Part shown: positions 8,536 through 15,531 of the stretch, in pieces | Position numbering within the stretch: the first letter of the stretch is position 1 | Layout of the letters: each line of letters starts with the position of its first letter | DNA from: a virus | Direction: 5' to 3' (one strand) | Length of the DNA: 38,656 nt | IMG/VR virus record: IMGVR_UViG_3300045241_000157 | Span: 1 to 38,656 of that record | Translations under genes and position numbers: made by a program | Notes under the pieces: model-generated | What the model was told of the DNA's origin: nothing | Database searches by the model: none | What the model saw: only the letters and a program-made list of their open reading frames with translations

Positions 8536-8585
8536 TGACCCTGTAGCGCCCGGGGGGCCTTTGCATGACCGAAGCGACGCATCCC
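8536..8585 (+). repeat. Right direct repeat flanking the homing endonuclease
   Basis: TGACCCTGTAGCGCCCGGGG followed by a slightly altered leader and ATGACCGAAGCGACGCATCCC. It matches the left copy at 7889 through the leader and first codons with a few substitutions and small indels. This copy supplies the start of the functional 290-aa gene. Confidence 0.7.
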
Positions 8586-9437
8586 GGCAACGGCCGGCGG
8601 CCGGACCCGGCGGACCCGACGGACCCGACGGAACGGACCACACAGCTCGTCGACCGGGCCGTCGACGCGTTCCGCGAGGTCATGGAAACCCGGCTCGCCG
8701 GGATGGACCGCGCCACCGAACTCGTCGCGGCCGAACTCAAGGCGTTCCGCACCGAGGCCGACACCCTGCGGGAGCGGCAGCAGGAGGCCACCGCCCGGCA
8801 GATCGCCGCGCTGGCGGCCCTGCTCGAGACCCGCCTCGGCGCGATGGACAAGGCAACCGAACTCCTCGCCGCTACCGTCGGCCGGGTCCCGTCCGACACC
8901 GACAAGCAGGTCAACGCCCTGCGGGAGCTCCTCGAATCCCGCATCGACGGGATGGACGAAGCCACCAAGCTCCTCGCCCTGAACGTGCGGGAAGTCCCGT
9001 CCGACATCGACAAGGCCAACCGGGCACTGCGGGAAGTCCTGCAAGGCGACATCCGCAACGTGCAAGACGTGGCCGTCGAGAAGTTCCTGGCCATCGACGG
9101 GACGTTCGCCTCGAACGCGCTGGCCCTGACCGCCGCGCTGGCCGCCCAGAAGGAAGCCGCCGCCGAGCAGAACAAAAGCAATACGTTGGCCATCACCAAG
9201 TCCGAGCAGGCGACTAAGGAGACGATCGCCTCCAACGCCCAGCAGACCGCGACGTCCCTGAAGTCGCTGGCGGACCGCCTCGACGATTTGAAAGAACGCG
9301 TGGACCGGGGTGAGGGCAGCAACGCCGGCGCCGCTGACACGCGCAGCGACCAGCGCCTCAACATGGGCTCGGTCATCGCGGTGGTCGCGGTCCTGATCGC
9401 GCTCGTCAGCCTCGTTCTGTACGTCACGAAACGCTAG
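8565..9437 (+). CDS. Coiled-coil protein with C-terminal membrane anchor, 290 aa
   Basis: Residues 1-25 are Pro/Asp-rich. Residues about 28-255 are almost entirely helical with heptad-like spacing and contain an internal repeat of about 45-50 residues (ETRLAGMDRATELVA, ETRLGAMDKATELLA, ESRIDGMDEATKLLA; GRVPSDTDK, REVPSDIDK). Residues about 265-286 are one transmembrane helix ending in YVTKR, so the coiled coil is probably anchored from its C-terminus. It precedes the holin and endolysin candidates. A role at the cell envelope in lysis is possible; related genes are often left as hypothetical. The start ATG lies in the duplicated repeat. Confidence 0.75.
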   Translation: MTEATHPGNGRRPDPADPTDPTERTTQLVDRAVDAFREVMETRLAGMDRATELVAAELKAFRTEADTLRERQQEATARQIAALAALLETRLGAMDKATELLAATVGRVPSDTDKQVNALRELLESRIDGMDEATKLLALNVREVPSDIDKANRALREVLQGDIRNVQDVAVEKFLAIDGTFASNALALTAALAAQKEAAAEQNKSNTLAITKSEQATKETIASNAQQTATSLKSLADRLDDLKERVDRGEGSNAGAADTRSDQRLNMGSVIAVVAVLIALVSLVLYVTKR

Positions 9438-9453
9438 AAATAACGGGGACGTG

Positions 9454-9564
9454 ATGAAGGCCGCGCCGGGCTTGGAGGGGGCGGCGCGGCCTCGCATCCC
9501 TTTCCGGTCGGCGATGGACCGCAATGGCGTACTACCAGCGGAGCACGCCGCAGGCGTCCTGTAA
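9454..9564 (+). CDS. Possible microprotein, 36 aa
   Basis: The ATG at 9454 (or GTG at 9451) follows GGGGAC. The product is MKAAPGLEGAARPRIPFRSA and continues to a TAA at 9562-9564. It fills the gap between the coiled-coil gene and the holin candidate and has a usable ribosome site, but no recognisable domain. It may be non-coding. Confidence 0.3.
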   Translation: MKAAPGLEGAARPRIPFRSAMDRNGVLPAEHAAGVL

Positions 9565-9578
9565 AGAGCGAGGTTGCC

Positions 9579-9917
9579 GTGGGTCTCCCAGTAGAGAGAA
9601 AAGTCCAGGCCAGCACGGCCGCCGCTGCCGTGTCCGGGCTGCTGCTGTGGATCGCGGGCCGCTACGTGTTCAAGGGCTCGGTGCCTGACGTGGTGGCCTC
9701 CTGGGTGTATGTGGCCATCCCGTCCGTCATCACGTTCATGGCCGGTTATGCGGCACGCCACACTCCCCGGCCGTCGCTGCCGCCCGTGGTGCCGCCCCGG
9801 TCACCCAAGACGCTGCACGCTCCCGCCCCGAGAGCTGATGTGTCACCGCTGCCAGATCCGCCGATGCAGGATCTTCCGGGACCGACGATGGCAGCGCCTC
9901 CCGCCGCGCCGGAGTGA
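9579..9917 (+). CDS. Putative holin, 112 aa
   Basis: The start is a GTG preceded by GCGAGG. After a short charged N-terminus (MGLPVERKVQAS) there are two predicted transmembrane helices, about residues 12-30 and 40-58, joined by a short loop, followed by a 50-residue proline-rich cytoplasmic tail. Two-helix proteins just upstream of the endolysin are usually the holin, which permeabilises the membrane at the end of infection. The assignment rests on topology and location; alternatives are other small phage membrane proteins. Confidence 0.6.
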   Translation: MGLPVERKVQASTAAAAVSGLLLWIAGRYVFKGSVPDVVASWVYVAIPSVITFMAGYAARHTPRPSLPPVVPPRSPKTLHAPAPRADVSPLPDPPMQDLPGPTMAAPPAAPE

Positions 9918-9950
9918 CCCGCCGCGGCGGGAGCCGACTGAGAGGCCGCC

Positions 9951-10085
9951 ATGGCCTACTGCACCCGCTGCGGCACCTGGGCCGACCTCGACCCGGCCGC
10001 CATGTGCGGCACCTGCCGCGCCAGCTGGCGGCCCGCCGGAGACCGGCCCCGCGACCTCGGATCCCGTCACCCAGGAGTCCCATGA
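9951..10085 (+). CDS. Zinc-ribbon microprotein, 44 aa
   Basis: The ATG follows GAGAGG at 5-base spacing. The sequence MAYCTRCGTWADLD has C-x2-C, and CGTCRASW supplies a second C-x2-C 12 residues later, so a single zinc ribbon is likely. The stop overlaps the next start (ATGA at 10082-10085), so it is co-translated in the lysis region. The function is unknown. Confidence 0.65.
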   Translation: MAYCTRCGTWADLDPAAMCGTCRASWRPAGDRPRDLGSRHPGVP

Positions 10086-10237
10086 CGATCGCCGAGATGG
10101 ACATCCTCGAACTCGGTTCGCGGGCCGCCGCGTGGCTCGCAGTCGCAGCTGATTGGCCCGACTTCATGCTGGCCGGGCACATCCTGCGCGCCCGGCCGCC
10201 CCGCCGCAGGGTCAAGGGCCCCGCCGCCGGGCCGTGA
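10082..10237 (+). CDS. Hypothetical microprotein, 51 aa
   Basis: The ATG at 10082 follows CAGGAG and overlaps the previous stop. The product MTIAEMDILELGSRAAAWLA continues into a basic, proline-rich C-terminus. One short hydrophobic helix may be present near residues 14-32. It ends in GTGA, coupling it to the upstream candidate start of the endolysin gene. No family is recognised. Confidence 0.55.
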   Translation: MTIAEMDILELGSRAAAWLAVAADWPDFMLAGHILRARPPRRRVKGPAAGP

Positions 10238-11241
10238 GCTTCACGTTCGGCCCGGCCTGGGCACGGGACACCGGCTGCTGCGCCAAGCCCGCCGGCTGCA
10301 CCAATGTCGGCCCGGCCTGCCTCATGCTGCGCCACCCCTGGAAACGGAGATACGCCTTGACGCCAGACCAGCCCGTGCCGTTCCGCGCCGGCCGGCTCGA
10401 CAGCGAGACCCCGTCGCCGGCCGCCGCGCACGCCGCCCTCACGTTCGCGTCCTCCGTGGTCCTGCTGGCCGACATCAGCGAGTGGCAGCCTGACCTGGCC
10501 GATGCCGCGTATCTTCGCTGGTCACAGGCGATCATAGTCCGCGCCCTATACGGAACCAGAGTTGATAAGGCGTGGTACGGCGGTGCGCGCCGTGACGCGC
10601 TGCATGCAGGGGGCGCGCGTTTCATAGGTTTCTATGCCTACATCACCTCCCAGGACGTCACCGCCCAGGCTAAGGCCCTCATCAGCCTGCTCGGCAAGCT
10701 GCGGCCCGGCGAGAAGGTCATCGCCGACATCGAGGAAGGACCCGGCAACCAGCAGGCCCGCTGGGTCACCTGGGCCAAGATCATCCGCGCCGCGCTCGGC
10801 GACCCGCCGTGGGACTACTCCGGGCTGAACTACGCCGCGGCGCACGGACTGCAGCCCGTCACCTGGGTCGCCGCGTACGGCACCCGCGAGCCCGACCCGC
10901 CCCACCAGCTCTGGCAGTTTACGGACGCGTTCACCGTCCCCGGCGTCGGGGTCTGCGACTGCTCCGTGTTCCACGGGACGATCGACGACCTCGCCGCGCT
11001 CGCCTACCAGGGCGCTAAGATGCCGGCCGGGTTCCACGGCGAGTACATCACCGCCGGGCAGTTCTCCCTCGCGCAGCTCGCCGCCAAGCTGGGTGTGCCG
11101 CCCGCCGCGCTGCTGCGCATGACGGCGGTCAAGTTCGGGACGTTCGGCGACGCGCTGGCCGCGTACGAGAACGCGCTGCACACCGGAGCCAAGCCCGCGT
11201 CCGCGCCGCTGCCGGCCGGGATCAAGTTCTGGGTCGACTGA
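10234..11241 (+). CDS. Endolysin: GH25 muramidase with LysM-like C-terminus
   Basis: Two starts are plausible: GTG at 10234, coupled by GTGA (335 aa), or TTG at 10357 behind GGAGA (294 aa). The catalytic domain begins with ADISEWQPD, the usual opening strand of GH25 muramidases, and contains VIADIEEG with the D-x-E pair that holds the catalytic acid; WVTWAKII and LWQFTD are further family-like segments. The last 60 residues (FSLAQLAAKLGVPPAALLRM, then LPAGIKFWV) resemble a LysM fold that binds peptidoglycan. The enzyme hydrolyses the glycan backbone for host lysis. It lacks a signal peptide, so it depends on the holin. The extra N-terminus from 10234 holds several cysteines of unknown meaning. 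Confidence 0.85.
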   Translation: MSFTFGPAWARDTGCCAKPAGCTNVGPACLMLRHPWKRRYALTPDQPVPFRAGRLDSETPSPAAAHAALTFASSVVLLADISEWQPDLADAAYLRWSQAIIVRALYGTRVDKAWYGGARRDALHAGGARFIGFYAYITSQDVTAQAKALISLLGKLRPGEKVIADIEEGPGNQQARWVTWAKIIRAALGDPPWDYSGLNYAAAHGLQPVTWVAAYGTREPDPPHQLWQFTDAFTVPGVGVCDCSVFHGTIDDLAALAYQGAKMPAGFHGEYITAGQFSLAQLAAKLGVPPAALLRMTAVKFGTFGDALAAYENALHTGAKPASAPLPAGIKFWVD

Positions 11242-11272
11242 CCGTAGTACGCTTAGCCCCTCTCGGGGTGAG

Positions 11273-11313
11273 AACAGGGCCCATCGCGCATGACGTGCGA
11301 TGGGCCCTGTTTT
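11273..11313 (+). terminator. Strong intrinsic terminator after the endolysin
   Basis: The perfect 15-bp inverted repeat 11273-11287 / 11297-11311 (AACAGGGCCCATCGC and its complement) has a 9-base loop. The right arm ends in TGTTTT followed by CTG, so the T-run works on the plus strand, and the A-rich left flank could serve the minus strand weakly. It separates the late lysis operon from the integration module. Confidence 0.85.
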
Positions 11314-11418
11314 CTGCGTTCCGGGCGACGGCTGCCGGCCTTCGGGCCAGGAGTCGTAGCCGTGAGCAGGCCGGCTGTTGCAAGCGGTCTCTAGCGGTCC
11401 GCCGCCGCCGCCCGGAAG

Positions 11419-11631
11419 TCATGACGCCTTGGCCGCCTGCGCCTCGGCGATCAGGCGCTGCACGTACGCATCCACCGACGCCCGCGTGTACCGGGCCAGC
11501 GAGCCCAGCTTCACCTTCTGGATCTCGCCCTCGGCGGCCAGGCGGGTGACCTTCTTCGGCGAGCACTTCAGCCGCTGCGCGACCTCGCTGGCGGTGAGCA
11601 GGTCGAGCGCCTCGAGCCCTACGTCGGTCAT
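11419..11631 (-). CDS. xis: Excisionase-like MerR/HTH_17 DNA-binding protein, 70 aa
   Basis: The chosen ATG at 11631 has GAAGGG at 6-base spacing; the ATG at 11637 sits too close to it. The sequence LLTASEVAQRLKCSPKKVTR is the helix-turn-helix of the excisionase family, followed by a wing (AAEGEIQKVKLGSLARYTRA) and a short recognition-tail helix. Such proteins bend attachment-site DNA and direct the integrase towards excision. It is divergent from the membrane-protein/integrase pair, so both share the 11632-11758 control region. Alternatively it could be a transcriptional regulator of int. Confidence 0.8.
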   Translation of the reverse strand: MTDVGLEALDLLTASEVAQRLKCSPKKVTRLAAEGEIQKVKLGSLARYTRASVDAYVQRLIAEAQAAKAS

Positions 11632-11758
11632 CGTCATCCCTTCGCCTGCCGGGGCCTGGAGACAGGCTCCCGTGCTCTCCCGCCACGGTTGACGGTAAAT
11701 GGAGACATCCGGAGTCCACTCTAGACCAGACATGTCCATCCTGGGTAGTGTTACGGGC

Positions 11759-11995
11759 ATGGACAGTCAGAAGGTCATGCTGCCGGTGCGAGATCAGCTC
11801 CGCCTCGGCTGGAACATCGTCAGGTGGTTCGTCTGGCCGCGCGGTGATCCAGTCTGGATGAACATCACGATGCTCCTGTCCGTCGCCGCCGGGGCTATCG
11901 GGCTGTCGTACGGCACCCTGTGGCCGCTGTGCGGCACCATCGCCATCGCGGTGGCCTGCAACGTCTACGGTCACAGATCCAGGGTCAAGCCGTGA
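11759..11995 (+). CDS. Small membrane protein coupled to the integrase, 78 aa
   Basis: An ATG at 11759 gives MDSQKVMLPVRDQLRLGW; upstream in-frame ATGs at 11699 and 11732 are alternatives. The C-terminal half has two hydrophobic segments (about residues 33-50 and 53-70). Its TGA overlaps the integrase GTG start (GTGA at 11992-11995), so int is probably translated by coupling. I know no function; the arrangement is the noteworthy part. Confidence 0.6.
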   Translation: MDSQKVMLPVRDQLRLGWNIVRWFVWPRGDPVWMNITMLLSVAAGAIGLSYGTLWPLCGTIAIAVACNVYGHRSRVKP

Positions 11996-13224
11996 CCGGG
12001 AAGCCGGCCGGGGCGCGGCCCAACCGCGAAGGCAAACCCTGGAAACGCGCCGACGGCCGCTGGCAAGCCCGCGCCTACCCGCCCGGCGGCGGCATCGACA
12101 CCCGCCCCCGCTACGTCTACGGCAAGACCCGCCGCGAAGCCATGGACAAACGCGCCGACCTCGAGGCGACCCTGGCGCGCGGCATCCCGTCGGACTCCGG
12201 GCAGACCGTCGCCGACGCGTTCGCCCGCTGGACCGGCGAGACGCTGCCCCAGTACGTCCGCGCCGGCCACATGACGCAATCCACGGCGGACTCCTACGCC
12301 AGCAACGCCCGCCTCCACATCCTGTCCCGCAAAGACGGCCTCGGCCACATCAGGCTCACCGCCCTGTCCGCCGCCGCCGTCCGCGACTGGCAGGACCGCC
12401 TCTCCCGCAAGCCCGCCGCCCGGACGCCCCCCAAGCGCCGCAAGAACGGGCCGCCGCCGAAACCCCTGTCACCCCGCACCGTCGCCTACTGCCGCGAGAT
12501 CCTCCGCAAGATGATCGCCGACGCGATCCGCGACGAGACCGCCGGCCTGGAACGCAACGTGGTCGACCTCGTGAAACCGCCGAAGAAACGCCCGGCCGAA
12601 CCGGTCATCCTCACCCCCGGCGAGGTGTCCGCGCTCCTCACCGCGATGGGCGAGGACCGGTGGTGGTGCTACTGGCTCCTCGCGTTCCTGCTCGGGTTCC
12701 GGCGCAGCGAGGGCCTCGGCATGCGGTGGGACGACCTCGACCTCGACCGGCGGATCTGGACGCCGGGGCTGCAGGTGCAGCGGCAGGGCGGGAAGCTGAT
12801 AGCGCGGGGACTGAAGACCGCGGCGTCCCGCGGCCTGGTGCCGCTCCCCGACGCGGCCGTGGAGGCGCTGGGCCGGCAGCTGGCGGAGCAGCGGCGCCAG
12901 CGGATGGCCGCGCCCACGTGGGCCGACCTCGGCCTCGTATTCACCACGAACCTCGGCACGGCGGTCGAGCCGCGGAACATCAACCGGCAATGGGAGAAAG
13001 TCCGCGCCCGCGCGGGCATCCAGCGGCCGGCGCGGCTGCATGACCTGCGGCACGCGTGCGCGTCGTACGCCCTCGCCGGCGGCGCGGACCTGAAGACGGT
13101 GCAGCGGATGCTGCGGCACGCGCGGATTTCCACGACGCAGGTGTACGTGCACGCGCTGGAGGACGTGCCGCGGGCCGGGGCGGACGTGATGGACCGGGTA
13201 CTCGAAGGACTGCGCCAGCGCTAG
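11992..13224 (+). CDS. int: Tyrosine-type integrase, 410 aa
   Basis: The GTG at 11992 overlaps the preceding stop. Residues 1-60 form the arm-binding-type N-terminus (GRWQARAYPPGGG, YGKTRREAMDKRADLEA). Residues about 70-200 are the core-binding SAM-like domain. The catalytic domain carries the expected set: Arg in LLGFRRSEGLGMRWDDLDLD, Lys in LKTAASRGLVPLP, H-x-x-R in LHDLRHACASYAL, the second His in MLRHARISTTQ, and Tyr in VYVHALED. The enzyme recombines attP with the bacterial tRNA target. The matching attP lies about 1.6 kb downstream, at 14730-14970. Confidence 0.95.
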   Translation: MTGKPAGARPNREGKPWKRADGRWQARAYPPGGGIDTRPRYVYGKTRREAMDKRADLEATLARGIPSDSGQTVADAFARWTGETLPQYVRAGHMTQSTADSYASNARLHILSRKDGLGHIRLTALSAAAVRDWQDRLSRKPAARTPPKRRKNGPPPKPLSPRTVAYCREILRKMIADAIRDETAGLERNVVDLVKPPKKRPAEPVILTPGEVSALLTAMGEDRWWCYWLLAFLLGFRRSEGLGMRWDDLDLDRRIWTPGLQVQRQGGKLIARGLKTAASRGLVPLPDAAVEALGRQLAEQRRQRMAAPTWADLGLVFTTNLGTAVEPRNINRQWEKVRARAGIQRPARLHDLRHACASYALAGGADLKTVQRMLRHARISTTQVYVHALEDVPRAGADVMDRVLEGLRQR

Positions 13225-13646
13225 AGGTCCGTCTCGCCAAGCCACCAGAACTTCATCTGCGGGACACCGGGGCACTCATACCAGTGCTGAGCCTCGGTGA
13301 TGAACTCCGCGACATGACGCCGCTCCGGTTTCGCCACTACCGTCTCGCTTTCCGGGCTCCAGCTGCATGTCAGGCAGACGGCTAGCAGTATGGCCGAACG
13401 GCTATTTGGAAACCGGACGCCCAGCCAGCGCTCTTGCGCTAGATCCCAGTTGACCTCTGGATACGTCTCGTAATAACCCTCTGGACGTGCGAAGAGCGCG
13501 CTCATGCGGGCCTCCTGCCGTTTGCGAATATGCCCTCGTTCCCTGTGTGCGTTCTCCCAGCGGATCATGCCGCCGCTGTTTCGCTCATGCTTCATCCACA
13601 GCGCATACAGCCTGTCGTCCTCGGCGATGTGGCGGGGAGCACTCAT
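13221..13646 (-). CDS. Hypothetical protein, 141 aa
   Basis: The ATG at 13646 overlaps the stop of the GIY-YIG-like gene (ATGA). The sequence has MSAPRHIAEDDRLYALWMKH, an ILLAVCLTCSW segment and a C-terminal HWYECPGVPQMKFWWL. It runs tail-to-tail into int with a 4-base overlap. I do not recognise the family; a Cys/His pattern in the C-terminal third may bind metal. Confidence 0.6.
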   Translation of the reverse strand: MSAPRHIAEDDRLYALWMKHERNSGGMIRWENAHRERGHIRKRQEARMSALFARPEGYYETYPEVNWDLAQERWLGVRFPNSRSAILLAVCLTCSWSPESETVVAKPERRHVAEFITEAQHWYECPGVPQMKFWWLGETDL

Positions 13647-13999
13647 GCGGCGGCTTCCCGGAGTCGCTGTAGCACGATGCCCCGGAGGGTCTCGACAGAC
13701 CGGGTGCGCCCCTGCTCAACGCACATCACGATGAGATCCATGAGCAGCCGGTCAGACAGCCTGAACCATTCGGTCTTCCCGATACGCTCTGCTGCGTACT
13801 TCCGGTGATATCGCTGCTCGATCAGCCTGTCACCAGGAATGCAGCAGAGTTCGTCGAAGTGCATCTCGCCACCACGGTGCCCGTTCTCGCGGCCAGTGAT
13901 GCCGATCTTGACTCGCTCGATGTCGTGGCCGAGACCGAAGTACACGCGGGTGCGGTAATCCGGCTCGTAGTCAGGGAACAGCGTTTCAAGAACCTGCAT
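13643..13999 (-). CDS. GIY-YIG-like protein of the MUG113/T5orf172 type, 118 aa
   Basis: The core reads VYFGLGHDIERVKIGITGR (the GIY-YIG-like beta-hairpin with K-I-G-I-T), then LCCIPGDRLIEQRYHRKYAA and ERIGKTEWFRL, the standard order of the MUG113/T5orf172 domain: strand pair, helix with the E-x-x-x-H-x-x-F-type residues, and a terminal G-E-W-F-like motif. Members are found in phages as likely nucleases or DNA-binding modules. The start at 13999 has GGAGG at 7-base spacing, and that ribosome site lies inside an inverted repeat. It heads a two-gene minus-strand unit. Confidence 0.75.
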   Translation of the reverse strand: MQVLETLFPDYEPDYRTRVYFGLGHDIERVKIGITGRENGHRGGEMHFDELCCIPGDRLIEQRYHRKYAAERIGKTEWFRLSDRLLMDLIVMCVEQGRTRSVETLRGIVLQRLREAAA

Positions 14000-14000
14000 G

Positions 14001-14034
14001 AGACAGCCTCCATCTAGGACTGGAGGCGCTGTCT
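14001..14034 (-). promoter_or_regulatory. Inverted repeat covering the ribosome site of the GIY-YIG-like gene
   Basis: AGACAGCCTCCA (14001-14012) pairs with TGGAGGCGCTGTCT (14021-14034), with a two-base bulge and an 8-base loop. On the minus-strand mRNA the GGAGG ribosome site falls in the 3' arm of the hairpin, directly before the ATG at 13999. Folding would hide the site. It could equally be an operator for a dimeric protein. Confidence 0.5.
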
Positions 14035-14190
14035 AGCCGCGCCACGGCATCCGGCGGCGTCATCCGTCGTCACGGATGGAACGGAACCCGGTGCGGCCAT
14101 GGTAGCGCAGGTAAAATCGAGACTGACATCAAGCGGGCCGGACGGTGCTCTAACACCGCTCCCCGGCCCTGACCGGAAGCGAGTCCGGCT

Positions 14191-14724
14191 GTGAGCAATC
14201 CTGCCACCTGCACCGCCTACTGGCGCACCCGCGACGGCTACCTAGGACTCTGGGCGGTATGCGGCGAGCCCGCGCTGTACGAGGTAGCCGATACGTTCTT
14301 CTGCGATCACCACTACCGGCGCGCTCTCCAGTGGGCCGAGACCGCCGTACGCTGCCAGGCCGAGACGGTCTACTACGTCCGGCGCGCTGACGGGATGATC
14401 AAGGTCGGGACGTCCCGCAAGGCCGCTACCCGCCTCGCGGCCCTCGCCCGCGAGCACGGCCAGCTCGCCCTCATGGCCATCCAGGCGGGCGGCCACAAGG
14501 AGGAGAGCGCCGTGCACCGGAAATTCAGGGAGCTGCACATCGGCGGGGAATGGTTCCACCCGGAACTGCCGCTGCTTCAGCACATCGTGCGGGTGCGCAA
14601 GGCGACGGGCAACCTCGAACGCGAAGATGACGGCCTGCCTCCACGGATGAGCGGAGCCGCGCTGGGCCGGCTGATCCGTGACGCGAAAGAGCGGTGGGCC
14701 ACATGGGGGCCGGTCGGTTCTTAG
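14191..14724 (+). CDS. Zinc-finger plus GIY-YIG-like (MUG113/T5orf172) protein, 177 aa
   Basis: The start is a GTG (MSNPATCTAYWRTRDGYLGL). Residues 7-43 hold C, C and C-x2-H-H positions that could form a zinc site (CTAYWRT, AVCGEPALY, FFCDHHY). Residues about 62-130 are the domain VYYVRRADGMIKVGTSRKAA, ESAVHRKFRELHIGGEWFHPEL, with GEWFH matching the family end. The C-terminal basic segment may bind DNA. It is divergent from the other GIY-YIG-like gene at 13643-13999 and ends 6 bases before the attP arm sites. A nuclease or site-specific binding role is inferred. Confidence 0.75.
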   Translation: MSNPATCTAYWRTRDGYLGLWAVCGEPALYEVADTFFCDHHYRRALQWAETAVRCQAETVYYVRRADGMIKVGTSRKAATRLAALAREHGQLALMAIQAGGHKEESAVHRKFRELHIGGEWFHPELPLLQHIVRVRKATGNLEREDDGLPPRMSGAALGRLIRDAKERWATWGPVGS

Positions 14725-14729
14725 CTCCG

Positions 14730-14751
14730 GTTGCTGTCACGGTTGCGGTCA
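14730..14751 (+). repeat. attP arm sites P1/P2 (GTTGCKGTCA pair)
   Basis: GTTGCTGTCA (14730-14739) and GTTGCGGTCA (14742-14751) are tandem, 12 bases apart. The same pair with the same spacing and orientation recurs at 14949-14970 on the other side of the tRNA-like core. This is the expected arrangement of integrase arm-type sites. Confidence 0.75.
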
Positions 14752-14809
14752 CGCAACCCGGTTGATCGGGAGTCAGAAGGTCACGGGACGGTATAGCCGC
14801 TGGTCAGGC

Positions 14810-14856
14810 TGGCGCGCTCGGAGGGACTCGAACCCCCAGCCTTCTGATCCGTAGTC
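14810..14856 (-). other. attP: attP core identical in form to the 3' half of tRNA-Arg(ACG)
   Basis: The minus strand reads from GACTACGGATCAG through the T-arm GGGGG-TTCGAGT-CCCTC and acceptor CGAGCGC to G-CCA at 14810. This is a tRNA from anticodon position 30 to the 3' end with anticodon ACG. The 5' half (D-arm, 5' acceptor) is absent: upstream sequence does not pair. Phages that use a tRNA target carry exactly this 3' half in attP, so the host gene is rebuilt on integration. The core is flanked 60-90 bases away on each side by matching arm sites. Confidence 0.88.
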
Positions 14857-14948
14857 GTAGGCAACGGCGGACAGGAGCGGACTCCAGTGCGGAAAACCCA
14901 GGTAAAGGCACGCATGTCGGCCCCTGTCCACTGGAGTCCATATTCCCG

Positions 14949-14970
14949 GTTGCTGTCAGCGTTGCGGTCA
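14949..14970 (+). repeat. attP arm sites P'1/P'2 (GTTGCKGTCA pair)
   Basis: GTTGCTGTCA (14949-14958) and GTTGCGGTCA (14961-14970) repeat the left arm in direct orientation. The last three bases (TCA) also form the stop codon of the adjoining minus-strand gene. An inverted repeat GGACTCCAGTG (14879-14889 / 14929-14939) lies between this arm and the core and may be an excisionase or bending-protein site. Confidence 0.75.
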
Positions 14971-15531
14971 GCGGCCATGACGCACCTCGGCGGTCTTCAC
15001 TGCGGCGCGCAGCAGCGCGGCGATGGCCGACGGGCTCAGCGGCTCACCGCCGCGATCCGCAGCCTTGATCTTGGCGACCAGGCCCCGGTTGCGGACGTAG
15101 TGCAGCAGGCCCCAGCCGTCCGGTAGTTCGCCGTCGCGGACGATGGAGGCGTGGGGCACGGCCAGCCAGCGGTGCGAGGCGTAGTGCATGCCCTCGGCCG
15201 CCTTGCTCGGGTCCTTCAGTTCGCGGAGCCAGTCGGAGCGGGAGACCTTCACCTCGACGCCGTGGACGGTCAGCCAGCCCTGCCGCATGCTGGATTCCCA
15301 GGTGTCGACCGCCATGAAGTCGGCCGTCCGCGTGTCGAATCCGGTGCGGGCCCGGACGTGCTCGGCGCAGATGTAGCGGCGTGCGCTGACGGCACCGTTG
15401 TAGGACTGCTGGCCGTACCGGCGGTGCAGGAGGTCCAGCACGTCCCGCTCGGTCAGCCTGGGCTGCGCGGGCGGGACTGGCTCCGGCATGTCCGGCAGGC
15501 TGTCGTCATCCCAGAGCGCGAGCGCGGTCAC
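14968..15531 (-). CDS. MmcB-like PD-(D/E)XK nuclease-family protein, 187 aa
   Basis: A GTG at 15531 overlaps the upstream stop (GTGA). The domain begins near residue 35 (RLTERDVLDLLHRRYG). RTADFMAVDTWESS and VHGVEVKVSRSDWLREL place an Asp and an E-V-K in the spacing of a PD-(D/E)XK active site, and ASHRWLAVPHASIV and ELPDGWGLLHY match the MmcB pattern. MmcB-type proteins are linked to mutagenic repair in Caulobacter and occur in phages as probable nucleases. It is the last gene of the minus-strand early operon, abutting attP. Confidence 0.75.
   Translation of the reverse strand: MTALALWDDDSLPDMPEPVPPAQPRLTERDVLDLLHRRYGQQSYNGAVSARRYICAEHVRARTGFDTRTADFMAVDTWESSMRQGWLTVHGVEVKVSRSDWLRELKDPSKAAEGMHYASHRWLAVPHASIVRDGELPDGWGLLHYVRNRGLVAKIKAADRGGEPLSPSAIAALLRAAVKTAEVRHGR

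Noticed and set aside
8447-9761. Extension of the HNH ORF to a 602-codon protein
   Set aside because: The upstream part is antisense to the coiled-coil gene; GGAGG and ATG at 8447 define the true start.
14810-14900. Full tRNA-Arg gene
   Set aside because: Only the 3' half is present; the sequence 5' of the anticodon does not form D-arm or acceptor pairs. It is the attP core.
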